A stretch of 64,000 nt of DNA from Acanthosepion lycidas (Eukaryota; Mollusca; Cephalopoda; Sepiida; Sepiidae): the NCBI GenBank assembly GCA_963932145.1, contig OZ010578.1:40689601-40753600 (forward strand), read 5' to 3'. Made by a program: the position numbers and the translations under genes. The notes beneath the pieces were generated by a model. The model was given only the letters and a program-made list of their open reading frames with translations, made no database searches and was not told the origin of the DNA. This document shows positions 23,009-33,339 of this stretch, piece after piece; within the stretch, counting starts at the first letter, position 1; each line of letters begins with the position of its first letter.

Positions 23009-23650
23009 AAAAGGACGATTTTTCCCATGAACCCCTTATTATTTTAACTACCGTCACTCCTCAGCAATGTTTGTTTTAAAAAGCGATTATTAGAATTGTG
23101 ATAAAAGCTAAATATATGATGAAAGTAAATTTATACATTATGTTTTTTTTACTTTAGAAGTTGCATAAAAAATATCAAACACTATTTCATTATTAGATTG
23201 TTTAAATAGAAAAATAATTTCCTATTTACAACATTCTAAAAATTAATATAATTAAAACTAATGCAATGCAATATTTATCATTTACCAGTTTTCAAAGAAA
23301 TAAATACGAAAACAGTTTTATCCATAAATTTATAAACCTTTAGTAAGTTATTAAAATATGTGAACCAACTATAAAGAAATCCTTATTATTTACCATTTTA
23401 TAAAGATCGAATCAATTAGCAATTAGCCAATGTTTTACCAACCAATTCAGTAAAGAAAATAATAAATAAATAGCGTAATAAACAATCTAATAAATAGTGT
23501 TTATTTTATTTTTGTTCCAAATTCTCAAGAACAAAGAAGATGTATAAATTCACTTTCATATGTTTAGGTTTTATTACAATTCTACTAATCGCTTTTTAAA
23601 ACATTGCCAAAGTGTGAATGTAGTTAAAATAAAAGCGATGTCATGGGAAA
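23009..23650. mobile_element. Long-TIR element, short copy (A)
   Basis: About 125-bp inverted ends. 23,021-23,142 (CCCATGA, TTATTTTAACTAC, AGCGATTATTAGAATTGTGA, AATTTATACAT) matches the reverse complement of 23,521-23,650. The interior has no frame above 60 codons. It carries only one to two copies of the 29-bp monomer (AATAAATAAATAGCGTAAT near 23,460). Sister copy B starts 200 bp downstream. Confidence 0.8.
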
Positions 23651-23850
23651 CTTATTTGCGTGAACGAAGGTCCATGTTTGCCGATTCCGTTTTAAGAACC
23701 ACATGGATAATACTACATACGTCGATATCACCACAAGCAAAATATTATATTACTAGTGTAACTGTGCCGTCAAAATTGACGGCAAGAAGGAATGTATTAT
23801 AAGTAAGATGTATTATAAGTAACCCCCCCCCCAAAAAAAAACGGAGTTTA

Positions 23851-25603
23851 AAAAGGACCTTTTTCCATGTCACCGCTATCATTTTAACTACTTCTCGGCA
23901 ATGTCTATTTGTTTAAAAAAAAGCGATGATTAGAATTGTAATAAAAACTAAACATATGATGAAAATGAATTCATACATTTTTTTGTTCTTGAGAATTTAC
24001 AACAAAAATATTAAAAAAACTATTTATTCAATTATTCTTGTAAATAAACAATCTAATAAAGATTGTTTATTTACAAGAATAATTTAATATTTTCAGCATT
24101 TTAAAACCAGATACAATTGCATTAAGATTAATCACTAATGCAATACAATATTTATCATTTACCAATTTATAACGAAATATATGTGAAAATAATTTTTTAT
24201 CCATAAATTTATAAACATTTAGTAAATTATTAAAATATATGAAACAACCAAAAGAAAATCATTATTTACCATTTTATAAAGTTTGAATCAATTAGAAATT
24301 AGCCGAAGTTTTACCAACCAATTCAGTAAAGAAAATAATAAATAAATAGTGCAAATAAATAACCTAATAAATGAATAGTGCAAATAAGGAACCTAATAAA
24401 TGAATAGTGCAAATAAAAAACCTAATAAATAAATAGTAGAAATAAATAACCTAATAAATAAATAGTGCAAATAAACAACCTAATAAATAAATAGTGCAAA
24501 TAAGCAACGTAATAAATAAATAGTGCAAATAAACAACCTAATAACTGAATAGTGCAAATAAACAACCTAATAAATAAATAGTGCAAATAAGCAACGTAAT
24601 AAATAAATAGAGGAAATAAACAACCTAATAACTGAATAGTGCAAATAAACAACCTAATAAATAAATAGTGCAAATAAGCAACGTAATAAATAAATAGTGC
24701 AAATAAACAACCTAATAACTGAATAGTGCAAATAAACAACCTAATAAATAAATAGTGCAAATAAGCAACGTAATAAATAAATAGTGCAAAGAAACAACCT
24801 AATAACTGAATAGTGCAAATAAACAACCTAATAAATAAATAGTGCAAATAAGCAACGTAATAAATAAATAGTGCAAATAAACAACCTAATAACTGAATAG
24901 TGCAAATAAACAACCTAATGAATAAATAGTGCAAATAAGCAACGTAATAAATAGAGCAAATAAACAACCTAATAACTGAATAGTGCAAATAAACAACCTA
25001 ATAAATAAATAGTGCAAATAAGCAACGTAATAAATAAATAGTGCAAATAAACAACCTAATAACTGAATAGTGCAAATAAATAACCTAATAAATAAATAGT
25101 GCAAATAAACAACCTAATAAATAAATAGTGCAAATAAGCAACGTAATAAATAAATAGTGCAAATAAACAACCTAATAACTGAATAGTGCAAATAAACAAC
25201 CTAATAAATAAATAGTGCAAATAAGCAACGTAATAAATAGAGGAAATAAACAACCTAATAACTGAATAGTGCAAATAAACAACCTAATAAATAAATAGTG
25301 CAAATAAGCAACGTAATAAATAAATAGAGGAAATAAACAACCTAATAACTGAATAGTGCAAATAAATAACCTAATAAATAAATAGTAGAAATAAACAACC
25401 CAATAAATAAATAGTGCAAATAAATAACCTGATAAATAAATAGTACTTATTATTTTTGTTCCAAATGCCCAAGAACAAAAAAATGTATAAATTTACTTCA
25501 ATAGGTTTAGGTTTTATTACAATTCTAATCATCGTTTTAAAACAATAAACATTGACGAAGGTAGTTAAAATAAAAGCGACGTCATGAGAAAAGCCGTCCT
25601 TTT
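23851..25603. mobile_element. Long-TIR element, expanded copy (B)
   Basis: The ends AAAAGGACCTTTTTCCATGT (23,851) and, in reverse, AAAAGGACGGCTTTTCTCAT (ending about 25,603) lead into the same TIR as copy A. The left interior (24,010-24,330) is collinear with 23,150-23,460. The right TIR starts after the satellite at about 25,443. The size difference from copy A is accounted for by the satellite. There is no transposase, so it is a MITE or fold-back type element. Confidence 0.8.
24330..25443. repeat. 29-bp satellite with 87-bp higher-order units
   Basis: Unit AAACAACCTAATAAATAAAT plus AGTGCAAAT (29 bp). Three monomer types alternate: CCTAATAACTGAATAG, CCTAATAAATAAATAG and GCAACGTAATAAATAAATAG. 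This gives an 87-bp higher-order period over most of the array. Because 87 is a multiple of three, the minus strand stays open for 188 codons (24,988-24,422). That frame is a by-product. Confidence 0.95.
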
Positions 25604-25779
25604 AATACTTTGCGGTTCAGCAGTGTTTACTTGCACTCTGAGGAAACAGGCGAGCAATAACTTAGCATTACTAAATAAAATAAGTAGACGATATCCCTAG
25701 AAATGAGCAGTAGAACATAGAAGAGTCTATCCTCGTATATTAAATAAAGGGTTCACTTCAGTATACCCTATAGGTTACT

Positions 25780-25870
25780 TAGATCGATATAAAACTGAAG
25801 AAGCTCGGAGATCACAACCGCCGAAACTTTGTGAAAAAACAACAAAGATGAGGACGGTAGTCCGAATATA
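25780..25870 (+). repeat. Retroelement terminal motif with hammerhead-like core
   Basis: CTGAAGA (25,795), then AGCTCGGAGATCACAACCGC, then GAAAC (25,823). AACAAAGATGAGGACGG and AGTCCGAAT follow. The same string of boxes occurs at 61,140-61,220 (plus) and, in part, at 58,725-58,790 (minus), so these are copies of one terminus. Confidence 0.6.
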
Positions 25871-25919
25871 TATATATTGTGTAAATAATGAATATTCTGT
25901 AGTAGAAAGATAAGTTTTG

Positions 25920-26145
25920 TTGCTAACTTTTTAGCGGCATATCAACCTCTATGGTTCACTTAATGTCGAAATATTATGGCTTCTTCTACATGTTTTGAAC
26001 GCCATTTTGTTTTGAACTACAGATATTTAGTACATAATTTTATACTTTTCAGATAAATGTTGTTTTTTTTACATATATAGTTTGTACATGATGAAAATAT
26101 ATTGATGGTAATTTTTTTATAAAAATGTTTTGTTTTTTTTTCATC
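25920..26145 (+). repeat. Composite repeat (family K), head and a few units
   Basis: Head AGCGGCATATCAACCTCTAT and unit-like TATATTGATGGTAATTTTTT. The core is missing. Confidence 0.7.
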
Positions 26146-26149
26146 GGTA

Positions 26150-26415
26150 TCCCCCCAAGCAGGACAGTAAAGGCATTAAAAAACAAGGGGATACAGGATG
26201 TGGGTAGAAAGAGAAAAAAGTAATCAGGACGACAGTAGATAGCGATTGACAATGCATTTAAATTTTTGCAGATTAAAACTGGCTGGAAAGCATGGAGCTG
26301 GAAGGGAGTTCCACAAGCGAGAAAAAACGAGAAAAGAAACTGTTAGCATAGAACTTACAGCTATATCTCGCCATCACAACTGTCAATTGATCAGATCTCG
26401 ACATCATTTATAGGA
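26150..26415 (-). pseudogene. Jockey-like 3' end
   Basis: The reverse complement carries the 'LWNSLPAPCFPA' equivalent, the 'RYLLSS' block and the tail near CCCCCCAAGCAGGAC (the reverse of the CTTGCTTGGGG box). Confidence 0.65.
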
Positions 26416-26634
26416 GAATGAGGGTTACTTCCATTGGCTTCGCTAAAAACGTCCGTTAAGCGACGCTATTTAAGAGGTAAACATTTTCTTCTCTTTCTCT
26501 CTTTTTCTCCTTGCTTCAAGAACACCCGTCGGGACACATTCGTTTTCCCCGTTCGATTTGACTATTGAACTCTCACGAACATGCGCCAACACAAATATGT
26601 GTATCACAGGCGCTTGTTTCACACGCACACACAT
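26416..26634. other. Unassigned stretch
   Basis: Includes a CT-rich run near 26,485-26,515. No gene seen. Confidence 0.4.
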
Positions 26635-27115
26635 CGGTTCACACTCCTCCCCGGTATCTTGAACAGGAGTAATGGTTTATCCAAAGTGCCATGTTTAGGA
26701 ATGGGTTTTCTGCTTCTTTTAAAGCTTACTTCAATTCTATACTTCTAACGTCTCTGCTTGAACTATGAAATTTCATGCCTTTTTTTAGAGGAGTAAATAT
26801 GTTCGCCTATCGTCTGATTCACATTCCTCCCAGGTCTTTTGAACAGGAGTAGAGGTTTATCCCTTGTGCCCTGTTTAAGATTGGGTTTCCGGTTCCTTAT
26901 AAAGTCTGCTTCAACTCTATACTTCTAACGTCTCTGCGATAACTATGAAATTTTATGCCTTTTTTAGAGGAGCAAATATATTCACCTCTCGTCTGGCTCA
27001 CATTTCTCTCCGGTCTTTTGAACAGGATTAGAGGTTTATCCCTTGTTTCCTGCTTAGCATTGGTTTTCCGGTCCCCTCTAATATCTACTTCAGCTCTATA
27101 CTCCTAATGCTGGTC
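26635..27115. repeat. 180-bp tandem repeat, two and a half units
   Basis: The landmarks CCTCCCAGGTCTTTTGAACA, GGTTTATCCCTTGTGCCCTG and CTTCTAACGTCTCTGC recur at about 180-bp spacing from 26,641, 26,821 and 27,001. A related single piece lies at 46,560-46,670, directly before a Jockey-like 3' tail. Confidence 0.85.
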
Positions 27116-27499
27116 TTTTCCTATGCTGATATTACTCCGCACAGTAACTCTCTACCTTGAGTGGCTCTTGGGCCTTGTGTTGGGAGAGCGTAAGTAAAAA
27201 ATAAAACACAAGCAAGCACATTCTTATAGCTAGTTTCAATGTATATTTCTTTGCTTTTAACTGTGTACACATGTAATTCCTTTTGTTGATAACATGCATT
27301 AATTGTCGTTTGTTTTGCATTCTATGTTTGGCATCTTTATTTTTACCTGGACTCGCATGAGTCCGCTAACGATTGTTTGCGGGACACATGAGCTGTAAAT
27401 ATTTACTGAAAAACGTCCACACCTCACAACAGTGTAGAGAATTCCTCTAAAACAAGGAACAAATAGGAAAACTTTATAAATTCACTGCGGGTGCAAAGA
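27116..27499. other. Unassigned stretch
   Basis: No gene or shared repeat recognised. Confidence 0.4.
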
Positions 27500-27718
27500 T
27501 TCTATCAGTTATGTGCCATGCGTGATACACGGTTAGGCGATCATGTATCTTTCGATACATTACTGACGAGGCAGATTTTTTTCTTGCAGTAGGTTGCCAT
27601 TTCTTTCTGAGCTAGACCAGTTGCCATCCAAGGCTATAGAACACGGTCTTTCCTGCTATTTACTAATAGCTGAGACAAGAAGAAGATTATACCTTTCCCA
27701 AGGGTATTAGCACGTAAG
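27500..27718 (-). repeat. SINE-tail repeat
   Basis: Minus-strand copy of the 15,465-15,850 repeat, with GGCGATCATGTATCTTTCGA, TGCCATCCAAGGCTATAG and CTTTCCCAAGGGTATTAGCA in order. Confidence 0.8.
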
Positions 27719-27721
27719 TGA

Positions 27722-28130
27722 ATTTGTTTTACGGCATATCAACCTCATTAAGTTATTTAATGCCGACAAAATTTTCATTGCTGGTAATATTTTGTTTTGT
27801 AAAAAATCTATTTGTCGTAGTATATTTTTTTCTTGAAAATGTGTTGCCGGTAATAATTTTTTTCATAAATCCTTTGCTGGTAATAGTGTTTTTTTTCTTC
27901 AAAAATTTATTGCTGGAAATAATTTTTTACAAAGTATTTCTGGTATTAAAACCTGGTTTTACACTTTCATATTGTTTTTATCCCAGTTTCGGGATTAACT
28001 ATTTGCCCATAGCTAGGACCCTAACAGGTGCTACCACCCCGGGTCAGGTCGGACCTGAGAATACGAGCAGTTAAGAAGTGGTTCCACGCTACTCAAAACC
28101 TCTTGATCAGAGGCCTTGCTTTTTGACGTA
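27722..28130 (+). repeat. Composite repeat (family K)
   Basis: Head TTTTACGGCATATCAACCTC. Tandem units at 27,775-27,960 (TTGCTGGTAATA with T-runs). Core at 27,990-28,130 (CCCTAACAGGTGCTACCACC, GTCAGGTCGGACCTG). Its 3' end has expanded into the array that follows. Confidence 0.8.
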
Positions 28131-28316
28131 GTTTATCGTCTTACCCAGGACGCCGATGTAGTTCATCGTCTTACCCAGGACACGGATGTTGTTAATGGTC
28201 TTACGCAGGACGTGGATGTAGGTTATTGTCTTAACATGGACGCGGATGTAGTTTATCGACTTACCCAAGAAGTGGATGTAGTTTATCCTCATATCCAGGA
28301 CAGGAATGTAATGGAT
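28122..28316. repeat. 30-bp tandem array grown from the family-K 3' end
   Basis: Unit GTAGTTTATCGTCTTACCCA plus GGACGCGGAT (30 bp), about six diverged copies. Because 30 is a multiple of three both strands stay open (for example 'DVVHRLTQD' repeats). The founding sequence is the last 30 bp of the family-K core. Confidence 0.9.
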
Positions 28317-28679
28317 TTGACTCGGAAGATTGTATAGCTTGTGGTTTAGGCGAATTATTTCTTGTGTTTTTTTGTTGTTTTTTTTTGGGGGGGGGTTGTA
28401 TAAGGGCATCAATTTTACCCGGAAGTCTGCATTAGAATGGGAAGCGCAAATTTACTTCCGCTTTTCATTTTTTTTAACGTCATAATCTTCTTCCCCACTA
28501 TCACCACCACCGTATTCGTCATAAAATAATGAAAAATAGAACAATAACAACGACAATAAGCATAACAATAATGAAATATGAATATAGAGTAAGCTTAACT
28601 GGGTAGGAATGGTGATTCACTGGAAATTGTTCAAATGACAAAGACTCCACCAGACAAAGTAATGGTAGAGTGATTTACT
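28317..28679. other. Unassigned stretch
   Basis: Contains T- and G-runs near 28,370 and an ATA/ACA-rich section. No gene seen. Confidence 0.4.
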
Positions 28680-28784
28680 AAGCGTAGCTTAGTTAAGTCA
28701 CAACGCTGAAAGTATGGGGCACCCAGTGAAAATCAAACTCAATGCTCAGTTATAAGTGATTTAGTGAGAAAATCTAGGGTTACA
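28680..28784 (-). repeat. Degenerate tRNA-derived SINE
   Basis: Follows the layout of the 3,020 copy (AAGTATGGGGCACCCAGTGA, then an AATCAAACTCAATGCTCAGT box-B region) with many changes. It abuts the mariner element. Confidence 0.55.
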
Positions 28785-29650
28785 TACAGAGCGCAACGGA
28801 TAAATTGTCGTCTAAATTAAACAAAAATGAATATGACAGTGGCATCTCAGTTGAACCAATTTTACAAAGAAATATCTTGAAATAGTCAAGAGTAAATCTA
28901 TTCAATAAAATCACCATTGGCTCCAACCACGGCCTCCAGACGACTTCGGAATCTCTTGCAACTCTTCTGGATGGTCTCCTTGTTTACATTGGTGAATGCT
29001 GTCATAAGCCTTCCCTTCAATTTATTTTTGGTGCTACAAGGAGTTTTTTTGGTCTCTCGCTCATCTCTGCCCCACACATAAGGGGCTGCAGTCTGGGGAG
29101 TTAGGTGTAAGTGGTGGTGTGGTCGCAGGAATTATCTGACAGCCATGACTAGGTTCGCCTGCTTGTGTGATATGGTGCAGAGTCCTTTTGCAAGACATAG
29201 GGTCTTACAGCAGCCACTCTCTTGACCCAGGGCAGCACTACCCCCTCAAGGCACTTGGTGTAGGCCTCCAGGTTGAGTCTGAGGCCCTCACTAACAAATT
29301 CGGCAGTTCTTTTCTTATGAGAACGATCGGAGTGACGTTTACGAGCTGCCGTAACTTCGTAATCCCCATTAGACTCATCTAACTCTTTCTGATTCCTCTG
29401 CACTGTCCTCAGATTGACACCTAAACACTCTGAAATATTCGTATTAGAGCTTCGGGTGCGAATGCCAAGCAGTACAGAATGCCGTTTTCAAATTTATGGA
29501 GGTCTGAATTGCGTCAATGATGCTCTTTTTTCTCAAAGATGGCGCCCAAATGACATTACTATACTGTGCATTCGACAAAATTAAAAACAAACAAAGCGCA
29601 TGCGCGAAATTAAAAATATAAAATGGCGACAATTTACCTATCGTTCAGTA
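28785..29650 (-). pseudogene. Mariner-type transposon, internally deleted
   Basis: The ends TACAGAGCGCAACGGATAAA and, in reverse, TACTGAACGATAGGTAAATT, both followed by TTGTCG, form TIRs. The minus strand encodes an HTH region ('LGVNLRTVQRNQKELDESNG'), then 'RSHKKRTAEFVSE' joined directly to 'GLRLNLEAYTKCLEGVVLPW', 'YVLQKDSAPYHTS' and a C-terminus ('RFRSRLEAVVGANGDFIE'). The segment between the HTH part and 'GLRLN', which would hold the first catalytic Asp, is missing. 'KDSAPYHTS' keeps the second Asp. About 870 bp compared with roughly 1.3 kb for intact mariners. Confidence 0.85.
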
Positions 29651-30487
29651 TATATGCAGGAGACAGAGTTTGTCTTAATTGGGAATACATAAAAATACAA
29701 AAAAATCATAAATTATCTGTATATTCAAATGAATCACCGAAATAAATTAAAATATGTTATCTTGCTAATTAGTGTTGGCATAAAACTATAAATATGTGAC
29801 ACCCAGTGTGGATAACACTCGCTACACTATGGATGAATTGCAAGTACTGCTTTCTAAACAATACTCCATGGAGAGATGCACAGAATACAAGATTTAATAA
29901 CTATAAAGAGGAAAAAGAAAAAAATATATATATATGCCACATTTTTTCACAACCAGCTAATAACCGGCAAATAATAATGTAATTTTAACTGACGATATAA
30001 GTTTGCCAATCCAGTGTTAAAATTAGTAAGTTTTGTTTTTACTGGAATCTTATACTTGTGTCTTGTGCCGTACAAGACTTAGTTTAATAAATATTAATGC
30101 AAAATCCAAGAATGATGTGATTCGTGAGAGACGCACTCGAAGAGGTGTCTGCTAATTTGTTTGGGTTTCGTCAAAGGTGTTGACGCAGCATAAATATTTA
30201 AACACGGCTAAGCTGACTACAGCAACGTCGCTCTATAAATATTCGTCTAATTACCTAGAAGATATCAGTAGAGGCTTATACTATGATTTATAAAGAAACA
30301 CTGCACAGATCTCAACGGTAACCACAGGAGGCAAATATCGACAATAAATGTGTCAGATTTTCTTTATGTTAAAACGAAATAGCATAATGTATACAAGGCG
30401 ATAAACAAATGTTGAATATTCGACAATTAAAAAAAAAAAATGTTCTAACGGTTTTCTTTGAAGTAAATCCTTTGGACATTTACTAAA
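29651..30487. other. AT-rich stretch, nothing recognised
   Basis: No gene above background and no shared repeat. Confidence 0.4.
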
Positions 30488-30784
30488 CGATTTAAGTATT
30501 ATGGAATTTAAGTGTTATGGAATTTAAGTATTATAGAATTTAAGTGTTATGGAATTTAAGTATTATGGAATTTAAGTATTATAGGCTTTAAGTTTTATGG
30601 AATTTAAGTATTATGGAATTTAAGTGTTATGGAATTTAAGTGTTGTGGAATTTAAGTGTTATGGAATTTAAGTGTTGTGGAATTTAAGTATTATGTAATG
30701 TAAGTGTTATGAAATTTAAGTATTATGGAATTTAAGTGTTATGGAATTTAAGTATTATGGAATTTAAGTATTATGGTATTTAAC
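30488..30784. repeat. 16-bp minisatellite
   Basis: Unit TATGGAATTTAAGTGT or TATGGAATTTAAGTAT, about 18 copies, with G/A exchange at the AAGTGT/AAGTAT position. Confidence 0.95.
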
Positions 30785-30837
30785 GTTGCGTATTGGTGTA
30801 TTGTATGTGGGTGCGTGTTCACATATAAACAATTAAC

Positions 30838-31399
30838 TGCATCGTTATGCAGATTAATTTAAACAAAACGAATAGTTCTGATATTATATACTTTTTTTCG
30901 TATTTTTCCAATGAAACACGACCCAGTGCACATGTTAGTACTTCGTATGTCCATTCCACGAAGTCGTTCCTTGTAGATTGACCACAAATTCTCGATTGGA
31001 TTTAAATCAGGATAGTTTCCGGGTCAATCTATAGTACTTTGATTTGCTCACTGGTAAGGCTTGCCAGCGTGTTCATGCAGCGTTACAATTTTCGTACGCT
31101 TCCTTGGAGGAACGTCCATCGCAGGCAATGACCCTAGGACAACTAATCGACAGTCGAGACAACAGTGTCTGGGCGTGATAAAAATCTGATGTAATCATAG
31201 ATGACGCTTCAAGGCCAAACAGATTTCATCATACATCTCGATAATACATTAATATTACTGCACACCACTGCAAATGACCTAATTTGAGGCAAAAATAGAA
31301 ATCGATTAAAGCCTGTCACACCAGTGGGTCTAAAAATGGCTGTAAGGTGAAAGAAAGGAATCTAAAGGGGTTATTTCTATTAATTTGCACAAGGGTGTA
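30838..31399 (-). mobile_element. Tc1-type internal-deletion derivative, second copy
   Basis: The minus-strand 5' end TACACCCTTGTGCAAATTAA matches the copy at 11,379. The transposase start survives ('VPPRKRTKIVTLHEHAGKPY') and is joined to 'DWPGNYPDLNPIENLWSIYK' and 'CTGSCFIGKI'. The 3' TIR is decayed. About 562 bp compared with 558 bp for the other copy, with the same internal junction. Confidence 0.85.
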
Positions 31400-31414
31400 A
31401 GCAACTGTGTATGA

Positions 31415-31740
31415 CTATAAATTACATCCGGCTGTAAAACCTCTTATTTGGGTGATTAAAAGTTTTGAGGTGCGTGGAATCAGCACTTAATTGCCGTTGT
31501 TCTAATGTCCACACTGACTCGGGGTGGTAGCACCTGTTAGGGTTTCAGCTGCAGGCACATAGTAAATCCCTAAACATAAATCAAAACACTAGAAAAGTAT
31601 ATTTTTATGGTAAAAATACCAGCAATACCTTTTATAAAAAAAAATAAATGTTTGCAGTGAAATTACCTGAAGTACATTTTCATAGTAAAATGATCAACAC
31701 TGCATCACTTAAAATACATTTTTATAGTACAATTGCCAGC
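31415..31740 (-). repeat. Composite repeat (family K)
   Basis: Core at 31,420-31,575 (GACTCGGGGTGGTAGCACCT, TTAGGGTTTCAGCT) and tandem units at 31,600-31,735 (GTAAAATGATCAACACTGCA). The head is missing. Confidence 0.75.
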
Positions 31741-31829
31741 ATCTCCAGGTCAACTACTTATGTACTGAAGATAATTGCGGAAAGAGCCTATCAAGCTAGA
31801 GCATGATAGATTCCTTCCGCAATTATAAA

Positions 31830-32110
31830 AAAACGGTAAAGCCCGGGCTGTAGCATTGGACATCTCTAAAGCTTTTGTTAGGGTCTGGCATACAGGTCTT
31901 CTCCACAGGCTGAAAAGTTACGGTGTCTCCGGACACAGTATTCAGCTGGTCTAGTGTTTCCTATCAAATCGCGAAATGAAAGTTAATCCTGAAAGGCTCT
32001 CAAGTTGGCATCTATGCTGACGGCGCAACTATTTACTCTTGCCTCAATTGGAAGACTGATCAATCCGACAAGCAGCTGATGTCCAAAACAGCTTCAAGTC
32101 CGTCTTTAAC
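31830..32110 (+). pseudogene. Jockey-like RT, palm domain with deletion
   Basis: Encodes 'KARAVALDISKAFVRVWHTG' and 'LLHRLKSYGVSGHSIQLV', a stop, then 'CFLSNREMKVNPERLSSW'. It then jumps to 'IYADGATIYSCL', the catalytic YADD box with the second Asp changed to Gly. About 60 residues between these blocks are missing. The orientation is opposite to the next fragment, and the two meet near 32,112. Confidence 0.8.
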
Positions 32111-32114
32111 TGAA

Positions 32115-32745
32115 CAATTACCGATGAAAGTATGTATAGAAAAAGAAACAGTGAAGCAATTTTACGGCAGTGGGAAAGTGACTGAAGCCGAGTCGCCAGG
32201 TCAGGATCAATAATATTGCTTGCTGGTCTTCAGATTTTATCAACAATCTCAAAATATATAGCAAAAGCACCAGTTCCGATGTGGTAGCAATATACTAAGC
32301 ATGGGAGAATGTTATACTTAAAGATTCTGGAGAGAAAACTTGTCTCGCACGATAAAGTGAATCAATTTTCTAAGCAGCTGACCTAGAAGTAGATTCAGTG
32401 TAATCTTTCCACTTCATGTCAGCCGAGAATGTTAGCCAGAGATGGCGCAATGAGTCACTCTCCTGGAGGTTAGCATCAGCCATAGTGATGAAATGCAGAG
32501 CGAGGGTGGTCTCTCAGATTGTTAATAGAGAGAATTTTTTTCGTTTTGGAGGTGTTAAAATTAACAAGTCATTTTCTTAACTCCAGTTAACAGTTGACTG
32601 TCATTTTGTTGCTTCAGCCACCAATTTGACCTTATGGAACTTCCTATCGAGACTGGAGTAAATAGTTGTGTAATCGGCATAGATACCTAATTGAGAGATG
32701 ATGTCATTGGGAAGGTCGTTAATGAAAATTAAAATAAAAAATTTC
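32115..32745 (-). pseudogene. Jockey-like RT, from the YADD region to C-terminus
   Basis: Minus strand: 'LIFINDLPNDIISQLGIYAD', 'YTTIYSSLDRKFHKVKLVAE' (YADD altered to YADY), 'LLSINNLRD', 'ASNII.DPDLATRLQSLSHC' and 'RKIASLFLFY'. Its 5' edge joins an RTE-like fragment in frame near 32,745, which creates a false 90-codon fusion frame (32,873-32,601). Confidence 0.8.
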
Positions 32746-32979
32746 CCAAACAAATCAATCTTACCTAGCAGTTCAAAGAGTTTATTTTGTATTACTTTAT
32801 CAAATTCTTTTGCATAATCTATAAAATATAGATGTACATACTCTTGTATTTGTATTGTTATTTTCGATAACATTCAGAACATGAATTTCACATTCTTTGT
32901 TCCAATGTCTTTAACGGAAGCTTGCTGTTCTTGTCCTATTCCGGTTGAATTCTTCTAGATTTCTATTCCTGAGAATTTG
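32746..32979 (-). pseudogene. RTE-like RT fragment, 3' of a family-K insertion
   Basis: Minus strand: 'RNRNLEEFNRNRTRTASF', then 'YFIDYAKEFDKVIQNKLFEL' and 'LGKIDLFGK'. These are RT fingers and palm with the 'DYAKEFDKV' Asp motif. It continues the frame of 33,340-33,557 across the inserted repeat. Confidence 0.8.
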
Positions 32980-33339
32980 GTTTGGTTTGTTTTATGGTAT
33001 ATCACCCTCAATGGGTTATTTAATGCCGACAAAAATTTTATTTCTGGTAATATTTTTTCTTCAAAAATGTATAGCTGGTAATATCGTTTTTTTTTTCAAA
33101 AATGTATTACAAAGTATTTCTGGTATTAAAACCTGTTTTTACATTTACATAGTGTTTTGACCCCAGTTTTGTGTGGGGGTAACTATTTGCCCATAGTTGG
33201 GATCCTAACAGGTGCTACTACCCCGGGTCAGAAGGGACCTAGAAACACCAGCAATTAAGAGGTGGTTCCACACTCCTCAAAACCTCCTGATCAGAGACCT
33301 TGCTGTTGGATGTAGTTTATAGTCATACCCAAGACGGTT
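32980..33339 (+). mobile_element. Composite repeat (family K), complete copy with 11-bp TSD
   Basis: CTGAGAATTTG occurs on both sides (32,969-32,979 and 33,340-33,350), which fixes the element at 360 bp. Order: head with TATGGTATATCACCCTCAAT, units with TTTCTGGTAATATTTT and AGCTGGTAATATCG, and core CCTAACAGGTGCTACTACCC with GGTGGTTCCACACTCCTCAA. The host RTE-like frame reads through when the element and one TSD copy are left out. There is no protein frame, no terminal inverted repeats and no obvious tRNA or 5S promoter. Confidence 0.85.

Noticed and set aside
24422..24988. 188-codon frame as a repeat protein
   Set aside because: Created by the 87-bp higher-order period of an AT-rich satellite.
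24330..25443. Regularly spaced short repeats resembling a CRISPR array
   Set aside because: The spacers are themselves copies of the same three monomers, there is no leader or cas gene, and the sequence is eukaryotic.
30488..30784. TTTAAG-rich array as telomeric repeat
   Set aside because: The unit is 16 bp and unrelated to TTAGGG-type telomere repeats.
32601..32873. 90-codon frame as an intact RT
   Set aside because: It is an accidental in-frame fusion of an RTE-like piece and a Jockey-like piece with a damaged YADD box.
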